Below, in pieces: positions 42,803 through 51,299 of a stretch of DNA of 58,412 nucleotides. This DNA comes from Flavobacterium sp. (GTDB lineage: Bacteria; Bacteroidota; Bacteroidia; Flavobacteriales; Flavobacteriaceae), in contig JASLDM010000106.1 in NCBI GenBank assembly GCA_030151565.1, forward strand, positions 1 through 58,412, given 5' to 3'. Made by a program: the position numbers and the translations under genes. The notes under the pieces were generated by a model, which was not told where the DNA came from, ran no database searches, and saw only the letters and a list, made by a program, of their open reading frames with translations. Within the stretch, counting starts at the first letter, position 1. Every line of letters starts with the position of its first letter.

Positions 42803-44585
42803 AAACTTTTGTATTATTGCTCATATCGACCACGGTAAAAGTACCTTGGCCGATCGTTTATTAGATGCTACGCAAACGGTGACTGCGCGTGAGCAACAAG
42901 CACAGCTTTTGGATAGTATGGATTTGGAACGCGAACGTGGAATTACAATTAAATCCCACGCGATTCAAATGGATTATATGTACAAGGGCGAAAAATATAC
43001 CTTGAATTTAATTGATACGCCAGGACACGTGGATTTCTCTTATGAAGTTTCTAGATCCATTGCTGCGTGTGAAGGTGCTTTGTTGATAGTTGATGCTGCA
43101 CAGAGTATTCAAGCGCAAACTATTTCCAATTTGTATTTAGCTTTAGAGAATGACTTGGAGATTATTCCAGTTTTAAATAAGATTGATTTGCCTAGTGCAA
43201 ATCCTGAGGAGGTAAGTGATGATATCGTTGATCTTTTGGGATGTGACTATGAAGATATTATTCCTGCTTCTGGGAAAACAGGTTTAGGAGTTGAAGATAT
43301 TTTGGCTGCTATTATTGAGCGTATTCCCGCACCTAAAGGTGATCCTGAAGAGCCATTACAAGCATTGGTGTTTGATTCTGTTTACAATCCATTCCGTGGA
43401 ATTGAAGTTATTTTCCGTGTTTTAAACGGGAAAATAAAGAAAGGGCAACGTATTAAATTTATGGCTACCGGTAAAGAGTATTTTGCCGATGAGATTGGAA
43501 CATTGAAATTAAACCAAGTTCCTAAGCAAGAGATTTCTTCTGGAGATGTTGGATATTTAATCTCAGGGATTAAAGAGGCAAAAGAAGTAAAGGTTGGGGA
43601 TACCTTAACCGATGCAAAAACGCCAACTCAAAATATGATTGCTGGTTTTGAAAACGTAAAACCAATGGTATTTGCTGGGATTTATCCTGTAGATACAGAA
43701 GATTATGAAGAATTGCGTAACTCAATGGAGAAATTGCAGCTGAATGACGCTTCTTTGGTATTTGCTGCTGAAAGTTCTGCAGCTTTAGGTTTTGGATTCC
43801 GTTGTGGATTCTTGGGGATGCTTCATATGGAGATTATTCAAGAGCGTTTAGAGCGTGAGTTTAATATGACGGTAATTACAACCGTTCCCAACGTATCTTA
43901 TTTAGCATACACTAAAAAAGATCCAGATACTGCAATTATAGTTAATAATCCATCTGATTTACCAGAGCCTTCTAGATTAGAAAAGGTTGAAGAACCTTAT
44001 ATCAAGGCTACTATTATTACTAAGGCAGACTTCGTTGGTCAGGTAATGAGTTTGTGTATTGACAAACGTGGAATTATTACGAATCAAACCTATTTGACTC
44101 AAGACCGTGTAGAATTGACATTTGATATGCCTTTAGCAGAGATTGTTTTCGATTTTTATGATCGTTTAAAAACAGTTTCAAAAGGATATGCGTCATTTGA
44201 TTATTCACCAATTGGAATGCGTCAATCAAATTTAGTTAAAGTCGATGTGATGTTAAACGGGCAAATTGTGGATGCATTGTCTGCTTTAATCCACGCTGAT
44301 AACGCATATTATATCGGGAAAAAAATGTGTGAGAAGTTGAAAGAATTAATCCCACGTCAACAATTTGATATACCAATTCAAGCTGCAATTGGAGTGAAAG
44401 TTATTTCTCGTGAAACGGTAAAAGCGTTGCGTAAAGATGTAACTGCAAAATGTTATGGAGGAGATATCTCACGTAAGCGTAAATTATTAGAGAAACAAAA
44501 AGCTGGTAAAAAACGTATGCGTCAAGTTGGAAACGTAGAAATTCCACAAGAAGCATTTATGGCAGTTTTAAAATTAAATGATTAG
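42789..44585 (+). CDS. lepA: Elongation factor 4 (LepA)
   Basis: Ribosome-bound GTPase of 598 residues acting in translation and ribosome assembly. G motifs: AHIDHGKST (G1), GITIKSHA (G2), DTPGHVDFSYE (G3), NKIDLPSA (G4). The LepA-specific C-terminal domain is present (DAYYIGK-like NAYYIGKKMCEKLKELIPRQQF, then KCYGGDISRKRKLLEKQKAGKKRMR). The start at 42789 gives MKNIRNFCIIAHIDHGKST, which equals the E. coli N-terminus; an earlier TTG is unlikely. Preceded by a short overlapping ORF and followed by a terminator. Confidence 0.97.
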   Translation: MKNIRNFCIIAHIDHGKSTLADRLLDATQTVTAREQQAQLLDSMDLERERGITIKSHAIQMDYMYKGEKYTLNLIDTPGHVDFSYEVSRSIAACEGALLIVDAAQSIQAQTISNLYLALENDLEIIPVLNKIDLPSANPEEVSDDIVDLLGCDYEDIIPASGKTGLGVEDILAAIIERIPAPKGDPEEPLQALVFDSVYNPFRGIEVIFRVLNGKIKKGQRIKFMATGKEYFADEIGTLKLNQVPKQEISSGDVGYLISGIKEAKEVKVGDTLTDAKTPTQNMIAGFENVKPMVFAGIYPVDTEDYEELRNSMEKLQLNDASLVFAAESSAALGFGFRCGFLGMLHMEIIQERLEREFNMTVITTVPNVSYLAYTKKDPDTAIIVNNPSDLPEPSRLEKVEEPYIKATIITKADFVGQVMSLCIDKRGIITNQTYLTQDRVELTFDMPLAEIVFDFYDRLKTVSKGYASFDYSPIGMRQSNLVKVDVMLNGQIVDALSALIHADNAYYIGKKMCEKLKELIPRQQFDIPIQAAIGVKVISRETVKALRKDVTAKCYGGDISRKRKLLEKQKAGKKRMRQVGNVEIPQEAFMAVLKLND

Positions 44586-44608
44586 TTTTATTAATTCATA
44601 ACTATAAA

Positions 44609-44639
44609 AGAGACTATCGATTTTCGGTAGTCTTTTTTA
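44609..44639 (+). terminator. Terminator after lepA
   Basis: Stem AGACTATCGA/TCGGTAGTCT (one G-U) with a short loop and a T6 tract. Confidence 0.8.
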
Positions 44640-44655
44640 CTTTAAAAACGAACGT

Positions 44656-45435
44656 ATGAAAATGTATTTTACTTGCCTTCTTTTAGGCGTAATGGTTAGT
44701 TGTAAAGGACCAGTTGTAAATGATGCAACGGATATGAACGATACTGTAGCAATAATTGATACATCTAGCTCTGAAGTTGAGGTGAAAGATTTAAGTATTT
44801 TTATTCCTTTTAATTATGAGAAAGATGTTTACGGAGCAGAATTAAAGCAGATGGACTCTGATTGGTTGGTGCTTTATCCTGAAGATGGGGATTGGCGTCT
44901 AGCAAACGCTGATTTTAGGCTTACTGAAGACGTTAATGAATGTAATGGGTATGAAACATTAGGATTGCATCCAAGAAGCGGTCTAGAGCCTTTATTGTAC
45001 ATAAGTCCTTTGCCTAATATCGTTTTAGGAAATGTATCTTCGCTTTCAGTAAAAAAGGAACCTCTTTGGCCCGATGTTAAACAAGTATATCAGTATAAGG
45101 GAAGTGTGTACGCTTTTCGTGCAACAGGAACTGTTAAAGAGAGCTACGAAGTTGTTGATGGTGATGATGCAAAGGAATTTAAAGATGTAGCAAATTATAA
45201 GCTGTATCTAAGTATTGATGGGAATTCCGAACAATTAATTTTAAATGTCTCAGACTTTGACGATAGTTTTGTAGAGTTACTTTTTGTGGGAGATATAGAT
45301 GGAGACGGAGTTTTAGATTTTGTATTTGATAGTTCTGTGGACTATGAGAATAAACGGGTAGTCTTATATTTATCAAAGGGTATGCAGGGTTCGCCTTACG
45401 CTACTGCTGAAGTGAATATTGATTTTAGTTGCTAA
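44656..45435 (+). CDS. Lipoprotein of unknown function with Ca-binding-like loop
   Basis: Lipoprotein of 259 residues, signal ending in VMVSCKG. No family recognised. Near the C-terminus GDIDGDGVLDFVFDSS (about 217-232) has the DxDxDG pattern of EF-hand/FG-GAP-type calcium loops. A Ser/Thr/Asp-rich linker follows the lipidated cysteine. It starts just after the lepA terminator, and I see no convincing promoter, so it may depend on read-through. Convergent with the thioredoxin gene. Confidence 0.65.
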   Translation: MKMYFTCLLLGVMVSCKGPVVNDATDMNDTVAIIDTSSSEVEVKDLSIFIPFNYEKDVYGAELKQMDSDWLVLYPEDGDWRLANADFRLTEDVNECNGYETLGLHPRSGLEPLLYISPLPNIVLGNVSSLSVKKEPLWPDVKQVYQYKGSVYAFRATGTVKESYEVVDGDDAKEFKDVANYKLYLSIDGNSEQLILNVSDFDDSFVELLFVGDIDGDGVLDFVFDSSVDYENKRVVLYLSKGMQGSPYATAEVNIDFSC

Positions 45436-45446
45436 CCGTAAAAGAC

Positions 45447-45480
45447 AAATGCCCCAAAAGATTTCTTTTGGGGCATTTAT
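45447..45480. terminator. Bidirectional terminator, lipoprotein / thioredoxin
   Basis: Stem AAATGCCCCAAAAGA/TCTTTTGGGGCATTT with a tiny loop between the convergent genes. Confidence 0.88.
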
Positions 45481-45500
45481 TATTTAAGCGAAACGGCTTT

Positions 45501-45818
45501 TTAGTAATTGTCTTTGTATTGCTCAATAAAGTTTAACAAAGTTGCTTGATCTAAGTAACCCGATTGTTTCCAAAGTAATTTTCCTTTTCTAAACAACATC
45601 AATGTGGGTACTCCACGCATTTGATACTGCGTGCTGTATTGTGTTGTAAGTGCAGGATTTTTATCTACATCTATTTTGATGATAGTTATTGAATCTCCTA
45701 AACTTGTTTTTACAGCTTCCAATACAGGTGCTAGCATTTTGCAAGGACCACACCAAGTTGCGAAAAAATCTACCAAAACCAGTTGGTCGCTTTCTATTAA
45801 ATCGGTGAAATTACGCAT
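45501..45818 (-). CDS. Thioredoxin
   Basis: Cytoplasmic dithiol reductase of 105 residues with the WCGPCK active site (C23, C26) and the cis-proline loop in MRGVPTLMLF. There is no signal peptide. It begins 7 bp after the persulfide dioxygenase-rhodanese gene and must share its transcript. That position suggests it reduces persulfides or regenerates the rhodanese, releasing sulfide from sulfane sulfur. It is the last gene of the reverse arm of the sulfur island. Confidence 0.93.
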   Translation of the reverse strand: MRNFTDLIESDQLVLVDFFATWCGPCKMLAPVLEAVKTSLGDSITIIKIDVDKNPALTTQYSTQYQMRGVPTLMLFRKGKLLWKQSGYLDQATLLNFIEQYKDNY

Positions 45819-45825
45819 GGTTTTA

Positions 45826-47235
45826 TTATTTTAAAGTTGATGGACATACAAAATCTGTCGTTTTCATATCCGTGTTTTTGATCGCACCAAATCCTCCAGC
45901 AACATCAATCATATTATGATATCCACGAGCTTTTAAGATAGACGCAGCAATTAGCGAGCGGTATCCACCAGCACAGTGAATATAGAATGGTTGATTTGAA
46001 GGGAATTCAGCCAAATGATCATTTAAGAAGTCTAGCGGAGTATGATTCACATCTTCTAAATGTGACGCTTCATATTCTCCAGGTTTACGAACGTCAAAAA
46101 CAGGAAGTGGTTCTTGTTTCATTTTTGAAGCAAATTCTTCTGCTGTCACTTGTTGAACGGTATCGTATTCCATACCTGCTTTTTTCCAAGCATCAAATCC
46201 TCCTGCAAGGTATCCTATAGAATTGTCGTAACCTACACGTGATAAACGGATAATAGTTTCTTCCTCTCTTCCTTCTGGAGTAATGATTAAAATCGGTTGT
46301 TGGATATCGGTAATAAGTGCACCTACCCAAGGAGCAAATTGTCCGTCTAGACCAATAAAGATAGATCCAGGAATATGTCCACCTACAAATTCAGGAATAG
46401 AACGTACATCAAGTACCAAAGCACCACTATCTTCTGCTAAAGCTTGGAATTCTTTTGGATTTAAAGCTTTGTTTTCGCTGATAATTTTTTCAACGTTTTC
46501 GTATCCTTCTTTGTTTAATTTTACGTTTAATGGGAAATAAGCTGGAGGAGGTAGTAGGCCATCAGTTACTTCTTTTACAAATTCTGCTTCAGTCATATCA
46601 GCTCTCAAGGCATAGTTTGTTGCTTTTTGATCTCCGATAGTTCCTACAGTTTCTTTACTTAGATTTTTACCACAAGCCGATCCAGCTCCGTGAGCAGGAT
46701 AAACAATAACGTCATCTGCTAGAGGCATAATTTTGTTTCTTAAGCTATGGTAAAGTGTTGCAGCTAATTGTTCTTGTGTCATACTAGCGGCTTTTTGAGC
46801 CAAATCAGGACGACCAACATCTCCTAAGAAAAGAGTGTCTCCACTAAAAAGTGCGTGATCTTTTCCGTGTTCATCTTTCAATAAATAGCTTGTACTTTCC
46901 ATAGTATGTCCTGGAGTATGTAAAGCTGTGATTGTGATTTTTCCTAGTTTAAAAACTTCCCCATCTGTAGCAATGTGTGCTTTGTATGTTGGATTGGCAT
47001 TTGGACCATAAATAATAGGTGCTCCTGTTTTTTCAGCTAATGTAACGTGTCCACTAACGAAATCTGCGTGGAAGTGCGTTTCAAAAATATATTTTATTTT
47101 AGCTCCTTCAGAAGCTGCTTTTTCAACATAAGGTTGAACTTCTCTTAGAGGGTCAATGATTGCTACTTCTCCTTCGCTTTCAATATAATAAGCTCCTTGA
47201 GCCAAACATCCGGTATAAATTTGTTCTATTTTCAT
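45826..47235 (-). CDS. CstB-like persulfide dioxygenase with two rhodanese domains
   Basis: Protein of 469 residues. Residues 1-240 are a metallo-beta-lactamase fold of the ETHE1 persulfide-dioxygenase group: THFHADFVSGH with H54, H56 and D58, then HTPGHTMESTSYLL and FSGDTLFLGDVGRPDLA. Residues 265-355 are a rhodanese fold whose active-site Cys is replaced (IITPEGREEE). Residues 370-465 are an active rhodanese with C421 in HCAGGYRS. This order matches S. aureus CstB, which oxidises low-molecular-weight persulfides to thiosulfate. It would consume intracellular sulfane sulfur. Its promoter carries the palindrome at 47291. Co-transcribed with thioredoxin. Confidence 0.9.
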   Translation of the reverse strand: MKIEQIYTGCLAQGAYYIESEGEVAIIDPLREVQPYVEKAASEGAKIKYIFETHFHADFVSGHVTLAEKTGAPIIYGPNANPTYKAHIATDGEVFKLGKITITALHTPGHTMESTSYLLKDEHGKDHALFSGDTLFLGDVGRPDLAQKAASMTQEQLAATLYHSLRNKIMPLADDVIVYPAHGAGSACGKNLSKETVGTIGDQKATNYALRADMTEAEFVKEVTDGLLPPPAYFPLNVKLNKEGYENVEKIISENKALNPKEFQALAEDSGALVLDVRSIPEFVGGHIPGSIFIGLDGQFAPWVGALITDIQQPILIITPEGREEETIIRLSRVGYDNSIGYLAGGFDAWKKAGMEYDTVQQVTAEEFASKMKQEPLPVFDVRKPGEYEASHLEDVNHTPLDFLNDHLAEFPSNQPFYIHCAGGYRSLIAASILKARGYHNMIDVAGGFGAIKNTDMKTTDFVCPSTLK

Positions 47236-47260
47236 ATTCGTATGGTTTTATTTTCTTTTG

Positions 47261-47304
47261 TAAAGATAAAATGTATAAGTGGTTTTTGAAGTAACATTAG
47301 TTAC
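47261..47304 (-). promoter_or_regulatory. Crp-type operator and promoter of the dioxygenase gene
   Basis: Perfect palindrome GTAACATTAGTTAC at 47291-47304, then 22 bp, then the reverse-strand -7 element TATCTTTA at 47261-47268. The site would be centred near -40 to the transcript start, the usual place for a class II activator. No -33 TTG is seen in between. Confidence 0.7.
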
Positions 47305-47319
47305 ATTTTAGAGTATCTT

Positions 47320-48117
47320 TTAAAAAAGTAACTCTTTGGATAATATGTAGATAGCCATAGCTAAGACAAACCATCCAAACCCGGTTTTTAAATTGCTATC
47401 AGATATTTTTTTAGATAAAAAGATTCCAATAAAGATTCCGATAATGGATACAGCACTAAAGCTTAGTAGCAATTGCCAATCTATAGTTTGATGTCCTAGA
47501 TCTCCTAAAAAACCAAAGAGAGATTGTATCGCTACAATGAACAAAGAAGTTCCGATCGCGTCTTTCATAGGTATTTTGGAAAAAATAACTAAGGCAGGGA
47601 TAATTAAAAAACCTCCACCCGCTCCAACAGTTCCAGCTAGTAATCCTATTAAAATTCCTTGAATAATTAAAGGGAGTATTTTAATTGTTGTATCTGTTGT
47701 AATTATTTCGTTTTTCTTGGCAGGTTGAATCATTTTGATGGCAGCCGCAAACATTACAATGGCAAATAAAACCATTAGCGCTATGTTTTTTGAGAATTCT
47801 AATGAACCAATCGCAAGTGTTTCTGGAACTAAGGGTAAAAGAAAAGCACGAGTCACATATACAGCCAATAATGAAGGTAGCCCAAAAAGCAAAACAATCT
47901 TGAAGTTAACTTTTCTGTCTACTACATTTTTAACGCTACCGACAGCTGCTGTTGAACCTACAATAAATAAAGAGTAAGCAGTAGCTAAAAATGGTTCAAT
48001 CTTCATAATGTATACTAAGATTGGAACGGTTAAAATAGATCCGCCACTTCCAATAAGACCTAATGAAACTCCAATTAATAAGGCTAGGGCGTAGCCAATT
48101 AGTTCAATTACTTCCAT
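47320..48117 (-). CDS. TauE/SafE-family sulfite exporter
   Basis: Inner-membrane protein of 265 residues with about eight hydrophobic segments and the glycine-rich family motifs GVSLGLIGSGGSILTVPIL (about 17-35) and GLLAGTVGAGGGFLIIPALV (about 160-178). Members export sulfite, sulfoacetate or similar anions. Here it would remove sulfite formed by the dioxygenase encoded next to it. It has its own copy of the palindrome/promoter at 48137-48180, inside the 74-bp gap behind the Crp gene. Confidence 0.85.
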   Translation of the reverse strand: MEVIELIGYALALLIGVSLGLIGSGGSILTVPILVYIMKIEPFLATAYSLFIVGSTAAVGSVKNVVDRKVNFKIVLLFGLPSLLAVYVTRAFLLPLVPETLAIGSLEFSKNIALMVLFAIVMFAAAIKMIQPAKKNEIITTDTTIKILPLIIQGILIGLLAGTVGAGGGFLIIPALVIFSKIPMKDAIGTSLFIVAIQSLFGFLGDLGHQTIDWQLLLSFSAVSIIGIFIGIFLSKKISDSNLKTGFGWFVLAMAIYILSKELLF

Positions 48118-48136
48118 AAATTCATTTTTCTGAACA

Positions 48137-48180
48137 CAAAGATACCGTCCTTCTTTTTAGCAAACAGTATCAAATATTAC
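48137..48180 (-). promoter_or_regulatory. Crp-type operator and promoter of the exporter gene
   Basis: Reverse-strand half-sites GTAAT-n4-GATAC (48167-48180; two mismatches to GTAAC-n4-GTTAC), 22 bp, then a perfect -7 element TATCTTTG at 48137-48144. Same geometry as the other three sites. Confidence 0.55.
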
Positions 48181-48191
48181 AAAACAACTTT

Positions 48192-48818
48192 TTATAGCAA
48201 CTCAATATTCTTTCGGTTAAGTGCTATTACACCTTCTTTTTCGAAGGTTTTGAGTAGACGAGAAATTACAACTCTGGAGGTATTGAGTTCGTAAGCGATC
48301 TCTTGGTGGGTATTGTTAATAATTTGGCTTTTATTGATTTTAGCTTTCTCTTGTAAGTGATTCAAAAGGCGTTCTTCCATCTTCATAAAAGCTAGGTTAT
48401 CAATTGCCATTAACATCTCTTTGAGTCTGTTGTTGTAGCTATTGATTACGTAATTACGCCAACTACGGTATTTGCCCATCCATTCTTCCATTTTAGCAAC
48501 TGGAACCATAGCCACGGTACCATCTGTTTCTGCAATTGCACGTACACCACTTTTACTTTCTCCCATACAACAAGTAAGTGTGAGGGCACAGGTGTCTCCT
48601 TTTTCAATAAAATACAAAAGTAATTCTCCTTCATCTCGGTCTTCACGCATAATTTTGATTGCACCGTGTAGAAGTAAGGGCATTTTCTTTATATATTCTC
48701 CAATCTCTATCAGTTTGTCTCCTTCTTGGAAATCACGTATTGTTGATACCTCGATGAGTTCTTCAATGAGTTTATCTTCAAAAATATAGCCGTAAGCTTC
48801 TTGGATAATATGATTCAT
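48192..48818 (-). CDS. Crp/Fnr-family transcription regulator with Cys cluster
   Basis: Regulator of 208 residues. Residues 10-125 form a cyclic-nucleotide-binding-type barrel, but the R-S-A phosphate cassette of cAMP receptors is not obvious. Instead, it has C77, C83 and C84 in TCALTLTCCMGESKSG. The helix-turn-helix is HQEIAYELNTSRVVISRLLK (171-190), where the recognition helix keeps two Arg (R182, R187) but has Val in place of the Glu of E. coli CRP. It lies inside the sulfur island between two transporter genes and is the likely activator of the four palindromes. A thiol-based sensing of sulfane sulfur is a guess from the cysteines. Confidence 0.85.
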   Translation of the reverse strand: MNHIIQEAYGYIFEDKLIEELIEVSTIRDFQEGDKLIEIGEYIKKMPLLLHGAIKIMREDRDEGELLLYFIEKGDTCALTLTCCMGESKSGVRAIAETDGTVAMVPVAKMEEWMGKYRSWRNYVINSYNNRLKEMLMAIDNLAFMKMEERLLNHLQEKAKINKSQIINNTHQEIAYELNTSRVVISRLLKTFEKEGVIALNRKNIELL

Positions 48819-48847
48819 AATACGTGTTTATTTAAGAGTGAGTTGTT

Positions 48848-48898
48848 CAAAGGCTAAAGTAGGTTTTTAAAAAATAGAAAGCCAATTTTTAGCCTTTG
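48848..48898. repeat. 11-bp inverted repeat between YeeE-half and Crp genes
   Basis: CAAAGGCTAAA at 48848-48858 is perfectly inverted as TTTAGCCTTTG at 48888-48898, loop 29 bp. There is no T-tract after it on the reverse strand, so it may be a weak terminator, an mRNA structure or an operator. Confidence 0.5.
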
Positions 48899-48913
48899 AA
48901 TAACAGTACCTAA

Positions 48914-49327
48914 TTAATGAGGTAGTTTGTCTTTTATGATACCGTAAAGCCAAGTTCCAAGCAATGCGCCTAGGATAGCTACGGCCATTGGTAAGAAACC
49001 AGCACCTAAAAGTGCAAACATAGGTCCAGGGCATGCTCCTCCAAGAGCCCATCCCAATCCAAAGATGATTCCTCCAAACATATAACGGTAAAAACTTTTA
49101 GCTTTAGGTTGAAAAATAATAGGATTTCCTGACCAGTCTTTTAGGTTTTTCTTTTTAATAATTTGAACAGATAGTACTCCTATCGTTAATGCAACTCCCA
49201 TAATTCCATACATATGGAACGAATCGAATTGAAACATTTCAAATATGCGAAACCAAGAAGCGGCTCCCGATTTAAACATCGTAATTCCGAATAAGATTCC
49301 CAGAATTAAGTAAACAGATTTTTTCAT
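48914..49327 (-). CDS. YeeE/YedE (TsuA-like) half-transporter, C-terminal-type half
   Basis: Membrane protein of 137 residues with about four hydrophobic segments and the conserved LGGACPGPMFALLGAG motif containing C99. This motif matches the cysteine loops that pass thiosulfate along in YeeE/TsuA. Full YeeE proteins have about 350 residues; here this half and the 186-residue half at 50661 are separate genes of one operon, presumably forming one pore. It starts 4 bp after the porin gene. Confidence 0.85.
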   Translation of the reverse strand: MKKSVYLILGILFGITMFKSGAASWFRIFEMFQFDSFHMYGIMGVALTIGVLSVQIIKKKNLKDWSGNPIIFQPKAKSFYRYMFGGIIFGLGWALGGACPGPMFALLGAGFLPMAVAILGALLGTWLYGIIKDKLPH

Positions 49328-49331
49328 TAGA

Positions 49332-50654
49332 TTAAAAATATATATTCGTAATTAAATTAATTTGATTGAAATCACTTTGGTTAAAAACCGTAGCGAGATC
49401 GTGTTTGTTTTTATTTTCTTTCCAAACATAAAGCAGCTGAACTTGAAGTCCTTGCGCTATATTTTTGAATTCGTATTGTAATTTTGTATTAATCTGATTG
49501 TATTCGTCTAGATTATACTTGTTGTTTTGCAATGCGCCAACTCGAACCCCGTTTAGACTTGCTGCCGAAACACCCACCAAAAAGTTTTCTGTATTAAACC
49601 GATATTTAGCTTTAACTGCAAAAACTTCCATATTGCTAAAACCTTCTAAGCGATTTCGTGAGAAAGAGGTGTAAAACTGATCTCTTCCCAATTCTCTCGG
49701 AAATAAATATCTTCCACTATCAAAAGCTCTAGTATAAAAAGCTCCTAGTTCAAAATTAGGATCCTGCCAGGCGATTTTAAAACTAGCAACTTGCCCGTTT
49801 TCAAAAGGCTGAACATAACGTTGATTGTATGGTAATTTACTTTGTTTTGAAGCCGGTATCTGAAAGCTGTAAATTGCCCCAAGTTGCCAAGCATTCCATT
49901 GGTAGTCCAATTGTAACCAACTGGTATTGATTACTTGGTCAAGGTGTAAGTTCCAAGCTTGAACATTCAATTGTTGTCCAATATTTTGTTTTATGCCAAT
50001 AATTCCAATTCCTTTGGAATGAGTTGAGTTTTGGTAGTTTGCCAAAGCTCCGTTTGGTTGAAATCCCATGCTATTAGAGCCAAATGCGGTTGAAATCTGA
50101 TACCAATTAGATTGGCTTCTAGGAGACACCGCTTGTATCCAATATGCATAAAAGTTTGTTTTATCCCAAGGAGTTATCTCGGTTTTTAATCCGTGAAAAC
50201 GATATCCACTTGTACGTCCATCACTACTGTTGATTAAAGGAGTTTTTTCAAATTCTTGAATACCATAACCCAAGATAGCTCGATTGAAATTTCTTTGAAT
50301 AAAAGCGGTTTCTAATCGGGCACTCCTGTCGTTTTGAAAATACAGTTCGCGTTCCCATTTTGATGTGTTTCCCAAAGCGTTATTCTTGCTGTTACGCGTG
50401 CTATATCCTGTTGGGATTATAGCTAATCCGCCAAGACCTAAAAGCCATTTTTGATTGACTTTTTTGTGATGCGTAAGCTTTAAAGCTGTAGCGTTACCAA
50501 AATACGCGGGTGTTTCTTTATTTTGGGTATACATTTGATAATTGCGCAGGTGTAAGTCCCAAGCTTTAAGTGTAGTATATGCGTGATGTTCCTGAGACCA
50601 GCTTAGTGCAGGAATCAAGAAAGCGCATAGTACTATTTTTATAGCGTTGGACAT
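49332..50654 (-). CDS. OprD-like outer-membrane porin
   Basis: Exported protein of 440 residues with a Sec signal ending in LSWSQ and a barrel pattern of alternating strands throughout (for example VNQKWLLGLGGLAIIP, FNRAILGYGIQEF, WQLGAIYSFQIP, EVFAVKAKYRF), finishing in LITNIYF with the terminal aromatic residue. It resembles OprD-type porins. Start at the ATG at 50654; a TTG two codons upstream is possible. It sits between the two YeeE halves with 6-bp and 4-bp gaps, which suggests it is the outer-membrane entrance for the same sulfur anion. Confidence 0.75.
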   Translation of the reverse strand: MSNAIKIVLCAFLIPALSWSQEHHAYTTLKAWDLHLRNYQMYTQNKETPAYFGNATALKLTHHKKVNQKWLLGLGGLAIIPTGYSTRNSKNNALGNTSKWERELYFQNDRSARLETAFIQRNFNRAILGYGIQEFEKTPLINSSDGRTSGYRFHGLKTEITPWDKTNFYAYWIQAVSPRSQSNWYQISTAFGSNSMGFQPNGALANYQNSTHSKGIGIIGIKQNIGQQLNVQAWNLHLDQVINTSWLQLDYQWNAWQLGAIYSFQIPASKQSKLPYNQRYVQPFENGQVASFKIAWQDPNFELGAFYTRAFDSGRYLFPRELGRDQFYTSFSRNRLEGFSNMEVFAVKAKYRFNTENFLVGVSAASLNGVRVGALQNNKYNLDEYNQINTKLQYEFKNIAQGLQVQLLYVWKENKNKHDLATVFNQSDFNQINLITNIYF

Positions 50655-50660
50655 TGGCAA

Positions 50661-51221
50661 TTAAAAGATAAAAGGGAAGATTAAATGAACCATAATTAAA
50701 CCTCCAACAAAAAATCCGATTACGGCATATAATGAAGGTAATTGTAAATTACTCAATCCTGAAATTGCATGACCAGATGTACAACCACCGGCATATCTTG
50801 ATCCGAAACCAACGAACAAACCAGCGAGTAATAATAAAATTAATGTTTTTGGACTTTCAAAAGCAGCAGTGCTAAAAAGTTCTGATGGAATATATTCTTT
50901 TCCAGCACTTTCAAATCCTAAGTTTTGCAATTTAGCGATAGTAGCTTCTCCTAAAGGTATTGCAGCTTGATCGTGGCTCAAATAGTTCATTGCAATAAAA
51001 CCACCGATGATAGTACCAACTAAGAAAAGTAGATTCCAAGTTTGTGCTTTCCAATCAAAGCAGAAAAAATCACAGCTTTTTCCAGCTCCAGCCATTGCAC
51101 ACATCGTTCTCAGGTTTGATGAAAAACCAAAGTTTTTTCCTAAAAAAATCAATACCAACATTGTTGTTGCTATTAATGGGCCTCCCACATACCAAGGCCA
51201 AGGATCTAAAATCCATTCCAT
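50661..51221 (-). CDS. YeeE/YedE (TsuA-like) half-transporter
   Basis: Membrane protein of 186 residues with about four or five hydrophobic segments. It carries GGCTSGHAISGLSN with C147, the signature cysteine loop of YeeE/TsuA thiosulfate transporters, and an additional MCAMAGAGKSCDFFCF stretch with C41, C50 and C54 that could add thiol sites. First gene of the operon with the porin and the second half; it is preceded by the operator/promoter at 51247-51290. Confidence 0.85.
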   Translation of the reverse strand: MEWILDPWPWYVGGPLIATTMLVLIFLGKNFGFSSNLRTMCAMAGAGKSCDFFCFDWKAQTWNLLFLVGTIIGGFIAMNYLSHDQAAIPLGEATIAKLQNLGFESAGKEYIPSELFSTAAFESPKTLILLLLAGLFVGFGSRYAGGCTSGHAISGLSNLQLPSLYAVIGFFVGGLIMVHLIFPFIF

Positions 51222-51246
51222 ATCTATAACTGTATTAAATCAATTA

Positions 51247-51290
51247 CAAAGTAAGTTAAAAAAAAATGGGAGCACAGTAACATTTGCTAC
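51247..51290 (-). promoter_or_regulatory. Crp-type operator and promoter of the transporter-porin operon
   Basis: GTAACATTTGCTAC at 51277-51290 (one mismatch to the palindrome), 22 bp, then reverse-strand TTACTTTG at 51247-51254 (one mismatch to TAnnTTTG). Predicted leader is about 20 nt. Confidence 0.6.
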
Positions 51291-51299
51291 AAAACAAAG

